NCBI GenBank assembly: GCA_029781095.1
Contig: JAKOXM010000678.1
Location: forward strand, 1-53,757
DNA length: 53,757 nucleotides
Reading direction: 5' to 3'
Source of the DNA: Bacteroidota bacterium
GTDB taxonomy: Bacteria > Bacteroidota > Bacteroidia > Chitinophagales > Saprospiraceae
Below, in pieces: positions 1-7,442 of this stretch. The notes beneath the pieces were generated by a model that saw nothing but the letters and a program-made list of their open reading frames with translations, did not search any database and was not told where the DNA came from. How positions within the stretch are numbered: the stretch's first letter is position 1; every line of letters begins with the position of its first letter. The position numbers were made by a program, and so were the translations under genes.

Positions 1-1
1 G

Positions 2-799
2 TTGTCGATGAATGAAATGTCGTCGGATAAAGAAAAAGACAGTGCCGCATGGAGTCGCCGCAACCTCATTGAAATGCGGAAATGCATCGAATCATTGAAA
101 AACCTCAACCTCCCCCGCGAATTGCTCCGCAAGATGCGCTCGGAAGTGGATGAAATGCTGCGGCTTACCAGTATGATCTCCTTGTCCATATCCGTGGATG
201 AATTGAATGAACGCATCCCTGATTTTTACTATTTCCGCGATTACCTTCGCCGGGGTGATACGGTGCAGCAGGAACTTAAAACACAAAATCTGACGCCCAT
301 TCTGGCCGACGCCGTCCGGTACCTGGAAGAGTTTGCTGCGGTGAACCGCGTTTCTATCAATCAGCATTTCAATCCACGGGAAAACATTCCCGTTAACTGC
401 CACAAAACCTCTCTCAACAGGGCTTTTCACAACCTGCTTCACAACGCGATCAAATACAGCTGGAGCAAGGGGCAGGACCGGCAACCCTGGGTGGACGTCA
501 ATGTGGAGACGCGTAAAAACGAGGTAGAGATCGTAATTTCCAACTGGGGCGTGCCCATCCGGCGGGAAGAACTGGAAAAAGGGCAGATTTTTCAATTCGG
601 CAAGCGAGGCAGGGAATCGGAGGACAGGGGTCGCTCAGGCACAGGCATAGGGCTTTACGATGCCCTCGATATCATTACCAAACTCGGCGGCACGCTTAAC
701 CTGGTCTCGGAACCTACTTTCGGCAATTTGCCGGATGTGTACTCCAATCCTTTTATTACACGGGCCATTATAACCTTACCAATAGTAAAACAACCATGA
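2..799 (+). CDS. Sensor histidine kinase, C-terminal part (5' end cut by window)
   Basis: This is the ATPase end of a two-component sensor kinase. The HATPase_c fold is visible: an N-box (NRAFHNLLHNAIKYSW, about residues 139-154), a G1-like segment (ISNWGVPI) and a G2 box (GRSGTGIGLYDAL, about 211-223). The usual DxGxG of the G1 box is replaced by SNWGVP, so the ATP site is divergent. No sensor domain or clear phospho-acceptor histidine lies in the visible part. The frame is open to the window edge, so the TTG at position 2 need not be the start. The stop overlaps the next start as ATGA, indicating translational coupling. The kinase family is well supported; the signal sensed cannot be told. 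Confidence 0.8.
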   Translation: MSMNEMSSDKEKDSAAWSRRNLIEMRKCIESLKNLNLPRELLRKMRSEVDEMLRLTSMISLSISVDELNERIPDFYYFRDYLRRGDTVQQELKTQNLTPILADAVRYLEEFAAVNRVSINQHFNPRENIPVNCHKTSLNRAFHNLLHNAIKYSWSKGQDRQPWVDVNVETRKNEVEIVISNWGVPIRREELEKGQIFQFGKRGRESEDRGRSGTGIGLYDALDIITKLGGTLNLVSEPTFGNLPDVYSNPFITRAIITLPIVKQP

Positions 800-1248
800 T
801 AAAACTGCTCTGGATAGACGATAATCTCGACCATGATCTGACGGAAAAGAGGATGGCGCTCTACATGGAAGACGATATCGACCCCCATTTTGCCCGCGAC
901 GCGACAGAAGCGTATCTTCGGCTGCGCGACGAATATTTCGACGTCGTGATCGTCGACCTGCGGCTGCCACCCGGCTCCGACGACATGTGGAACCCATACC
1001 GGGAGAACGGCGTCCAGAAGTTCGGATTCGTCCTGCTCAGCGTGGTGATGGGGCAGGTCGATGACCGCTTCGGGCACTTGTCGAAGACGCGTTTCGGCGT
1101 GTTTACCATCGAGGCACAGGAAGAAAACCCGGAATTATTTGAATCCCCGATCCGCCTGCCCGAGCAAAATTTTAAAATGAAGACGCATGCCTATTATGAA
1201 AACGCATTTGTTGATTTTATCCGCAACGTGAATAAATCATTGCCATGA
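796..1248 (+). CDS. Receiver-like (response regulator) protein, single domain
   Basis: A 150-residue protein with a receiver-type N-terminus: the acidic pair D8-D9 in LLWIDDN and a likely phosphorylation Asp at residue 54 in VVIVDLRLPPG. After the LPPG turn the sequence departs from ordinary receivers, the conserved late Thr/Ser and Lys are hard to place, and there is no output domain. It sits between the kinase and a membrane protein with 4-base ATGA overlaps on both sides, so it is probably the partner of the upstream kinase. It may act by protein contact rather than DNA binding. Phosphorylation competence is inferred, not certain. Confidence 0.7.
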   Translation: MIKLLWIDDNLDHDLTEKRMALYMEDDIDPHFARDATEAYLRLRDEYFDVVIVDLRLPPGSDDMWNPYRENGVQKFGFVLLSVVMGQVDDRFGHLSKTRFGVFTIEAQEENPELFESPIRLPEQNFKMKTHAYYENAFVDFIRNVNKSLP

Positions 1249-2450
1249 TACATCTGCTCGATAATACGACATCATTGCTGAGCGACGAATGGCTTGCATC
1301 GGCTGTTGGTATAGCAATCACGTATTTCGTATTTATCATGGGGGTGCCGGCGCTCATCTTCCAGATATTTATTGCCGATGCCTTGCGGAATCTGTACAAT
1401 GAAAGGCTTGGCAAACTGCAGCCGCGCTTTATTTTGTTTCAGATATCCCTCATACTGTTTCTTTTCATCCTGAGCAATGAAAAGGCATTTAACGTGGAAT
1501 TTGGCCTTGTCGCCGAGTGGATCGTTTTCATTTTGGTACTGGCCGCGATCTGTATCATTCTGTTTGGCGGCTATAATTATCTGATCAAAAACTTCAATTC
1601 CACCCGGAATATCGAACAGCAACTGTCTGAAAAAATTGTGAACGATGCTATCCGGTATTTTGACGAAAACAAAAAACTGAATAAAAAAGACCTGGAAGAC
1701 CTCGGCCTCCTGGCGCGGGAATTGCCCGCGGGCCGGATTAAAAACGCTTTTTTAGAGCAGTGCGAACGCCTTGTGGAATACCTGCTCAACGTTCCGAAAG
1801 CCAGTCGCGATACCAAACTGATCGGGGAAGTGCTGGAAGATGCGGTCTGTCTCAGCGTCACGTACGACGGGGCGCAGGTGAACAATGAAAACATGCGTAA
1901 GGTCCTGGATATTCTGATCCTGACTTACAGTTACATACACCGCAACGACAAAAAGGACGAAAGCAGCTACCTGAACACCACAATCGGCAACTGCATGAAA
2001 GAGATCGGCATCAAGGCTATGCTGAAAAATGACCTGCCCTCTGTGATGGATGCCGTGGAAAAACTCTCTGCCATTGAATTCACCTCACGGGAAATGTTCG
2101 TTTTGGGCAACGAGGCCCTTTTGCAGGGACACGTACAAACTGCCGTTGCCGTCGTCAGAAAACTGGGCGGGAAAGTGCGCAATATCATGAACCCCGGTGA
2201 AATGATCACATACGACGAGAAGCGCACCTATTTTTTCTGGCTGGGACTGGTGGCAAAAATCTACGAACTCCGCGGTTCGGCCCGCAACTTTGCAGAGCGT
2301 CAACTGCAGAACGTGATCTCTGCATCGGGCGATCGCCAGGAAGAAATCGAGTCGCTTTTTAAAGAAACGCAGGTGCATTTCTACCACCTCGCCGATTTTG
2401 CCACCATCGACGCCGTAAAAGGCTTGGAAGAGGTGCTTTTTCCCGAATGA
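1245..2450 (+). CDS. Membrane protein with three N-terminal TM helices and a helical cytoplasmic region
   Basis: Family not recognised. The 401-residue product has three hydrophobic stretches near residues 15-38, 58-77 and 85-110. A mostly helical, charged soluble region of about 290 residues follows, with no catalytic motif I can identify. The start overlaps the receiver gene as ATGA, so the three genes are translated together. The third protein may be the effector or the signal-transmitting partner of the kinase/receiver pair. That role is inferred only from coupling. Confidence 0.65.
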   Translation: MIHLLDNTTSLLSDEWLASAVGIAITYFVFIMGVPALIFQIFIADALRNLYNERLGKLQPRFILFQISLILFLFILSNEKAFNVEFGLVAEWIVFILVLAAICIILFGGYNYLIKNFNSTRNIEQQLSEKIVNDAIRYFDENKKLNKKDLEDLGLLARELPAGRIKNAFLEQCERLVEYLLNVPKASRDTKLIGEVLEDAVCLSVTYDGAQVNNENMRKVLDILILTYSYIHRNDKKDESSYLNTTIGNCMKEIGIKAMLKNDLPSVMDAVEKLSAIEFTSREMFVLGNEALLQGHVQTAVAVVRKLGGKVRNIMNPGEMITYDEKRTYFFWLGLVAKIYELRGSARNFAERQLQNVISASGDRQEEIESLFKETQVHFYHLADFATIDAVKGLEEVLFPE

Positions 2451-2471
2451 TTAACATTGTTTCACTGTTTT

Positions 2472-2536
2472 ATTGCTGAATTGCTTCATTGTTTTCCCGC
2501 TGCAATCGAGCTGTAGCAATGAAACAATTCAGCAAT
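2472..2536. terminator. Large inverted repeat between convergent genes
   Basis: Two 20-nt arms (2472-2491 and 2517-2536) are inverted complements with one mismatch and a 25-nt loop. They lie between the stop of the membrane-protein gene (plus) and the stop of yidC (minus). The position suits a bidirectional terminator, although there is no long T tract. The arms are built from repeated words such as CAATGAA and CAATTCAGC. Confidence 0.5.
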
Positions 2537-2540
2537 GAAA

Positions 2541-4445
2541 TCACTTCTTCTTCCCTCCCTGCTTTGTTTTTTCTTCCTGCACCCGCTGTTGTTCCTTCAT
2601 CGCCTGCTCCAGCCTTTCCCGGAAGCCGCCTGATTTTCGCGGTTTGTTCTTGTTCGCTTCCAGTTCCTCTTTTATCTTGTCATTATCTATCAAGAACTGC
2701 TTGGTCACCACGGTTTGACCGATGTTGAGGATGTTGCTGAAACACAGGTACAGCGTGAGGCCGGAGGCAAAGGAATTGAAGAAAAACATGAACATCACCG
2801 GCATGCCGTATTGCATGTATTTCATCACTTTCATCTGGTCGTTCTGCATGGCCGAGGCGTCCATTTGTTTCATCGAATACCAGGTGTACCAGAGGGTGGT
2901 AACGACCCATATCAGCGTGAACAGACTAAGGTGATTGCCCGCTCCGAAAGGCAACTGGAATGGCAACTGCATGATACTGTCGTAACTGGACAGGTCGGTA
3001 GCCCAGAGAAAACTCGCCTGCCGGAATTCGATGGCCGCCGGAAAAAACCGGTACAGGGCAAACCAGATGGGCATCTGGAACACAACCGGCAAACACCCGC
3101 CAAGCGGGTTTACCCGGTATTCGCTGTACATTTTCATCGTTTCCACAGACATCGCCTGCTGATCGTCGCCGTGCTTTTTCTTGAGCGCTTCTATTCGGGG
3201 CTTCAGCGCAGCCATTTTGGACTGACTGAGCACCATGCGATATGTAAGCGGATAGAGCACCAGTTTTACCAAAAGCGTGAGCACCAGTATCACGATGCCC
3301 TGACTGCTGATAAAGCGGGAAAGGAACTCGAAAATGGGGTGAATAACCCAGCGGTTAATAGCCCCGAACACGCTGGCGCCGAATGGAATAATGTCTTCGA
3401 GGCTGACACCGAATTTGCGCAGGCGGTCGAATTCATTGGGGCCTGCATATATCGTCATATTGGCCGAACCATTATCCAGCGGCACCAATGCAGTGGTTTT
3501 CAGCAGTTTCAGATCCGGTTCCCGGTCAGTGAACATCTGCGTTTCACCTACAAATTCGCGAAAAGTGAAATTGTTGGCAATCAAGGAGGTGTTGAAAAAC
3601 TGGCTGCTGTGCGAAAACCAGCTCACGGGTTGCTCGCCGAGGCTTTCAACGGCATTTTTGCGGCAATTGCAGTAATCGGCGGATTTGTCGGCAGGCTTGA
3701 AATACACAGACGACATATTCCGCTCGTATTGCTGGTTTTTTTCCAGTTTGTCGAGATAGTTGACCCAGGTGAGGCGCAGAGAATTCTCGGCGAGTACGTT
3801 TTTGAGGCCGTTTCCGCCGACTTTGTATTCCATGCGGTAATTGTCCGGGCTGAGGGTATAGCTCTGTTCGAGGTAGCGTCCCTCTCCGGCGTCGGCGCGG
3901 AAAGTGATGGTATTGCCTTCCCTTGTCGGTTTGAAATAAAGATCGGCGGTGCTTATTTTGCCGAGCCCGTTCAGGGTCATCTCGTATTCGAAGCGGTTTT
4001 TGTTGTCTTCAAGCAGACGGACGGGCCCCCTTCGATCGGGACCGGTGGTGTCGGCGATGATCCTGTCGAATTTCTTGAGATACACTTCCTTGATCCGGCC
4101 CCCTTTATTCGTAAACGTCACCCGCATGAGATCGCTTTCCAGCACTTCAAATTGTTCCTGACCTGTCGCTGCTCCTGCAAAAGGGCCAAAACGCGCCGTC
4201 AGGATGATGTTTTTCGCTGAATCTGACTGGGCAGGCAGCGCAGCATCCGGCTTGCCGGCCGGCGTGGCGTTGTCCTGTGTGGCAGCCTGCTGGGGTTGCC
4301 CCTGGTCGGCCGCCTGGGTTGTTTGTGTCGTTTGCTGATCCTGGGCGGGTTTGGGCGGCGCCGAATATTGCATCCACAGATAGAGGAGCAGAAAAATCAG
4401 CCCCATGCCGATAAATGTACTGATTTGACTCTGTTTTTCTTCCAT
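2541..4445 (-). CDS. yidC: Membrane protein insertase YidC
   Basis: YidC/Oxa1 insertase, which inserts and folds inner-membrane proteins with or without SecYEG. The 634-residue product has an N-terminal TM anchor (ISTFIGMGLIFLLLYLWM), a Gln/Pro/Ala-rich linker, a large periplasmic beta domain (about 80-360), then the conserved 60KD_IMP core with five hydrophobic helices. The core includes the segment ending LGGCLPVVFQMPIWFALYRF. A Lys/Glu-rich tail follows. I chose the ATG at 4445 (MEEKQSQIS) over an upstream in-frame TTG at 4460, because a GAGGG purine run precedes it. A TACTTTTG promoter motif lies upstream on the same strand. It is divergent from the DUF3293 gene. Confidence 0.96.
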   Translation of the reverse strand: MEEKQSQISTFIGMGLIFLLLYLWMQYSAPPKPAQDQQTTQTTQAADQGQPQQAATQDNATPAGKPDAALPAQSDSAKNIILTARFGPFAGAATGQEQFEVLESDLMRVTFTNKGGRIKEVYLKKFDRIIADTTGPDRRGPVRLLEDNKNRFEYEMTLNGLGKISTADLYFKPTREGNTITFRADAGEGRYLEQSYTLSPDNYRMEYKVGGNGLKNVLAENSLRLTWVNYLDKLEKNQQYERNMSSVYFKPADKSADYCNCRKNAVESLGEQPVSWFSHSSQFFNTSLIANNFTFREFVGETQMFTDREPDLKLLKTTALVPLDNGSANMTIYAGPNEFDRLRKFGVSLEDIIPFGASVFGAINRWVIHPIFEFLSRFISSQGIVILVLTLLVKLVLYPLTYRMVLSQSKMAALKPRIEALKKKHGDDQQAMSVETMKMYSEYRVNPLGGCLPVVFQMPIWFALYRFFPAAIEFRQASFLWATDLSSYDSIMQLPFQLPFGAGNHLSLFTLIWVVTTLWYTWYSMKQMDASAMQNDQMKVMKYMQYGMPVMFMFFFNSFASGLTLYLCFSNILNIGQTVVTKQFLIDNDKIKEELEANKNKPRKSGGFRERLEQAMKEQQRVQEEKTKQGGKKK

Positions 4446-4507
4446 AAATTGTTCCCTCAACTGCCTCCCTCCTTGGTTGCGGAGTGATGGGGAGGACTAA
4501 AGCGCCG

Positions 4508-4515
4508 CAAAAGTA
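4508..4515 (-). promoter_or_regulatory. Bacteroidota -7 promoter motif for yidC
   Basis: The minus strand reads TACTTTTG here, matching the TAnnTTTG consensus. It would place the transcript start near 4500, about 55 nt before the yidC ATG. No -33 TTTG at the normal spacing was found. Confidence 0.5.
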
Positions 4516-4988
4516 TGTCAAAACCCATCATCGTCATACGAAAGCTCGAAGATTCTCCCGAATGGCTCGACCGAAGGCTTGTTACAGCGTATATACATAC
4601 GATTTACAGCACCTCCCATGTACGCGGTGGCATGACCCTCCGGTTGCATCCCGGGCAATCGCTACCGCAACAATTGGAGGATTTTCTGGAAGAACAAAAT
4701 TGCAATACATGCGCCATTATTACGGCCTGGAACCCCGGATCAGTCACACAGACTGTCTCGCAAAACACCCGCAATAACAGGAAACTGGAAGCAGATCTGC
4801 TCGAAGTGTCGGCGCTGGTACTCCCGGGCACAAACATCGACCCGGACAACCGCTGGCCATCCGAGGAAAGTTATTTTGCTTTCGGAATTTTTGCAGAAAA
4901 TGCGGTGCAACTCGGCAGAAAATACGGGCAAAATGCCATTGTCTGGCTGGAAAAAAGCAAACAACCCGAGTTATGGTGGCTCCTGTAG
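4515..4988 (+). CDS. DUF3293 domain-containing protein
   Basis: A 157-residue soluble protein that fits the DUF3293 family. The family signature is visible as ITAWNPGS (about 68-75), a following Asn-containing TRNNRKLEADL helix, a WPSEESYFAFGI segment and the closing GRKYGQNAIVWLEK. The biochemical function of DUF3293 is not known to me. It is divergent from yidC with 69 bases between the starts. The next gene, nspC, starts after a spacer of repeated words and has its own promoter motif, so this gene is probably monocistronic. Confidence 0.8.
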   Translation: MSKPIIVIRKLEDSPEWLDRRLVTAYIHTIYSTSHVRGGMTLRLHPGQSLPQQLEDFLEEQNCNTCAIITAWNPGSVTQTVSQNTRNNRKLEADLLEVSALVLPGTNIDPDNRWPSEESYFAFGIFAENAVQLGRKYGQNAIVWLEKSKQPELWWLL

Positions 4989-5052
4989 CCGGCAATCCGG
5001 CAATTTAACAATGTAGCAATCCGGCAATCCAGAACAATGTAGCAATCCAGCC
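4989..5052. repeat. Spacer built from repeated CAATCCGGCAAT / CAATGTAG words
   Basis: The gap between the DUF3293 gene and nspC contains the words GGCAATCCGGCAAT and ACAATGTAGCAATCC, each about twice in direct orientation. It contains no reading frame of note and no clear hairpin. It belongs to a set of wordy spacers in this window. Confidence 0.6.
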
Positions 5053-5073
5053 CATGAGGAGCAAACGACTGCT

Positions 5074-5081
5074 TATCTTTG
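5074..5081 (+). promoter_or_regulatory. Bacteroidota -7 promoter motif for nspC
   Basis: TATCTTTG matches TAnnTTTG exactly and predicts transcription from about 5088. An upstream in-frame TTG at 5079 would lie inside this motif, which argues for the GTG at 5121 as the nspC start. No well-spaced -33 element is visible. Confidence 0.55.
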
Positions 5082-5120
5082 CCGCCCAGTACCAACGTTC
5101 ATCCGTCATCATACCCGAAA

Positions 5121-6263
5121 GTGGATTTTAAAAAAGTTCCTTCCCCCTGTTTCATCCTTGAAGAAGCGCGTCTCCGCAAAAACCTCGAATTGATATCCCG
5201 TGTGCAGCGCGAGGCGGGTGTCCAGATCATATTGGCATTCAAGGGTTTCGCGATGTGGAGTACATTTCCCGTTGTGCGCGAATATGTGCAGGGCGCTACT
5301 GCGTCTTCACTGCACGAGGCGCGCCTTTGTTTCGAGGAGATGAAAACAAAAGCGCACACCTATGCGGTTGCGTACCTGCCGCGGGAGTTCGGGAAGATCA
5401 TGGGTTACTCCAGCCATATCACGTTTAATTCCATTTCGCAATACAGACGTTTCAGGCGAAAACTGGAAAAATATCCCGACCACATTAGCCCCGGTATCCG
5501 GGTCAACCCGGGCTGGTCGCCCGTCGGAACGGCGTTGTACAACCCTGCTTCGCCCGGCTCGAGACTCGGCGAACCCGTAGAAAACTTTAAAGGCAATCTT
5601 CCCACAGGTATCGAAGGGCTTCACTTTCACACGCTTTGCGAAAGCACGAGTTTTGATCTTGAAAAGACGCTGGGGTATTTTGAAACGCAATTCGGCCGGT
5701 TTTTGCCCGGCCTGAAATGGGTCAACTTCGGCGGCGGCCACCTGATGACGCGGCAGGGTTATGATGTGGCGCATCTGATCGGCGTTTTGAAGGCATTCCG
5801 GGGTCGGTATCCGCATCTCCAGGTTATTCTGGAGCCCGGAAGCGCGTTTGCCTGGGATACCGGCGTACTGGTGAGCACGGTACTGGATATCGTCAGAAAC
5901 AAGGGCGTGAAAACGGCCATCCTCGATGTATCCTTCACCGCGCATATGCCCGATACACTCGAAATGCCGTACCGGCCCCGCATTCGCGGAGCTTCGGAAG
6001 AGGTGACGGCCGGCGACAAACACCTGTACCGCCTGGGTGGCGTAAGTTGCCTGAGCGGCGACTTTTTAGAAGAATATGCGTTCGAAGGCCCCCTTAAAGT
6101 GGGTGAAAAGATCGTTTTTGAAGATATGATCCATTATACGATGGTGAAAACCACCACCTTTAACGGGGTAACGCATCCGGCCATTACGATCCTGCGCCCG
6201 GACGGTAAACTGGAGGTGGTCCGGCGATTTGGATACAATGATTATAAACGGCGCTTGTCTTGA
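5121..6263 (+). CDS. nspC: Carboxynorspermidine decarboxylase
   Basis: PLP-dependent fold-III decarboxylase that converts carboxy(nor)spermidine to (nor)spermidine in the alternative polyamine pathway. The PLP lysine lies in ILAFKGFAMWS (about residue 41 from the chosen start), followed by the family segment GATASSLHEARL. HFHTLCES, NFGGGH and LEPGSAFAW are also present, and the dimer-partner residues fall in GVSCLSGDFLEEY. Starting at GTG 5121 gives 380 residues, close to known NspC lengths. The longer TTG start would overlap the promoter motif. Carboxynorspermidine dehydrogenase is not adjacent. It ends just before a non-coding stretch holding a small minus-strand gene. Confidence 0.93.
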   Translation: MDFKKVPSPCFILEEARLRKNLELISRVQREAGVQIILAFKGFAMWSTFPVVREYVQGATASSLHEARLCFEEMKTKAHTYAVAYLPREFGKIMGYSSHITFNSISQYRRFRRKLEKYPDHISPGIRVNPGWSPVGTALYNPASPGSRLGEPVENFKGNLPTGIEGLHFHTLCESTSFDLEKTLGYFETQFGRFLPGLKWVNFGGGHLMTRQGYDVAHLIGVLKAFRGRYPHLQVILEPGSAFAWDTGVLVSTVLDIVRNKGVKTAILDVSFTAHMPDTLEMPYRPRIRGASEEVTAGDKHLYRLGGVSCLSGDFLEEYAFEGPLKVGEKIVFEDMIHYTMVKTTTFNGVTHPAITILRPDGKLEVVRRFGYNDYKRRLS

Positions 6264-6429
6264 CCCTGGATAGCGTTTTCAGGGCCGGGGCCGGACTGCC
6301 GCCGCTTCATCGGGGAGCAGTGATGGGCCATGAGTGATAAACGATGTTTATTGATTGAAAGCCAATGCTTTGTGGAAATACTGTCACCCATTTGTTATCA
6401 CTTCCCATTCAGGAATGGCCGGGTACTTT

Positions 6430-6567
6430 TTATCTGACGAAGATGAAGTACATCAGTACCATCAACAACAGCGTGGCGATCGCCAGTATGGTTAGAAACT
6501 TGCGGTTATCTTCTTTGTCCTGCTTGACGAAACGCTGCTTTTTCGGTGCTTTCACTTTGTTTGACAT
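6430..6567 (-). CDS. Small basic single-pass membrane protein (45 aa)
   Basis: A 45-codon frame begins at the ATG 6567 and ends at TAA 6432-6430. The N-terminal half is Lys/Arg-rich (MSNKVKAPKKQRFVKQDKED). It is followed by one hydrophobic helix (FLTILAIATLLLMVLMYFIF) and a terminal Val-Arg. The positive-inside rule predicts a cytoplasmic N-terminus. The composition is strongly non-random, which supports a real gene. It lies alone between nspC and a secreted protein gene on the opposite strand. The function is unknown. Confidence 0.6.
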   Translation of the reverse strand: MSNKVKAPKKQRFVKQDKEDNRKFLTILAIATLLLMVLMYFIFVR

Positions 6568-6718
6568 AATCCGTTGATTTTAAAACACATACTACTTGGT
6601 TTGTCTTTTTTCCTTCCCCGTATCGGGTTTGGAAGCCGAAATATACGGAAGCGATTTTTTGCTCAGAAATTTACGGGGGTCAACTTTTGCAAAGAATAAA
6701 ATCTGCCACCCGGGATAA

Positions 6719-6726
6719 TATCTTTG
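6719..6726 (+). promoter_or_regulatory. Bacteroidota -7 promoter motif for the 6767 gene
   Basis: TATCTTTG matches TAnnTTTG and gives a leader of about 34 nt before the ATG at 6767. The nearest TTTG upstream (6686-6689) is 29 nt away, longer than the usual 19-21. Confidence 0.5.
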
Positions 6727-6766
6727 CCACTCGTTACACATTCAAAACATTACGAGACTTTACAAG

Positions 6767-7228
6767 ATGATGAAAAAACTTTTACTCATAACATGCTGCC
6801 TGGCCGCATTCAGCCGCTCCGGGCTTGCCCAGCACCCGGTTGAAAAGCAATCGGACAGCTCCCGTGTGGAAGGCCCTGCAATGACTCCGCCCGCAAAGGT
6901 GGTATCGGATAGCATACTGGTTACCATTATTCTGAAACACCAGCAAAATAAAAACCTGCCGGAAATACGCCGCGTGCTCGAAGCACAAGGCTTTTGGGAC
7001 ATCTTTCCGCCGCAGGATGCCCGTGTGGTATCCTGGACGATCGCCATGGGACTCGGCCATATCATCATCCTGAAGATTCCGGCAGGCGCCGAACGCAGGC
7101 TGAACCTGTCGCTGGAAAACGGCGCCTGGGGAGCCTTCGACACGGAAATATACCTCACATACGACTACAAAGAGGTTTGGGAGGACTATATCGAACGTCG
7201 CGAAGAGGCGAAAGAGGACCGGAATTGA
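6767..7228 (+). CDS. Secreted hypothetical protein
   Basis: A 153-residue protein with a typical signal peptide (MMKKLLLITCCLAAFSRSGLAQ, cleavage after about residue 22) and a short polar linker. A globular domain of about 105 residues follows, with a central GLGHIIILKIP strand and an acidic C-terminus (YIERREEAKED). I do not recognise the family. It has its own -7 motif and is convergent with the GWxTD gene, so it is probably transcribed alone. The likely location is the periplasm. Confidence 0.65.
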   Translation: MMKKLLLITCCLAAFSRSGLAQHPVEKQSDSSRVEGPAMTPPAKVVSDSILVTIILKHQQNKNLPEIRRVLEAQGFWDIFPPQDARVVSWTIAMGLGHIIILKIPAGAERRLNLSLENGAWGAFDTEIYLTYDYKEVWEDYIERREEAKEDRN

Positions 7229-7290
7229 CGGCAGACACAGGCTATCCCGGTTTTTACTGCTGCAGTCGGGGGTAAATATTTGATGATACC

Positions 7291-7436
7291 CGGTTCATCC
7301 CGAATTTTTTAATTTACGTAAACGTCTTTTAATCACCGGGGCATAAAAACAGGCTATCGGAAATGATTTGATAATCTGTGTTTTATCTTCCCGGTCCCAC
7401 AATTGAAATCGCAGGTTGAAAATTCGGGATGAACCG
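7291..7436. repeat. 146-bp element bounded by perfect 18-bp inverted repeats
   Basis: CGGTTCATCCCGAATTTT at 7291-7308 is the exact reverse complement of 7419-7436, with 110 bp of AT-rich sequence between. It sits in the gap between convergent genes. There is no coding sequence inside and no clear target-site duplication at its edges. It could be a MITE-like remnant or a long-loop terminator structure. Confidence 0.6.
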
Positions 7437-7442
7437 TGTTTC

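Noticed and set aside
2715-4220. Long plus-strand frame of about 500 codons opposite yidC
   Set aside because: It is the antisense shadow of a clear yidC; its composition is unlike a protein family and it has no promoter or start context.
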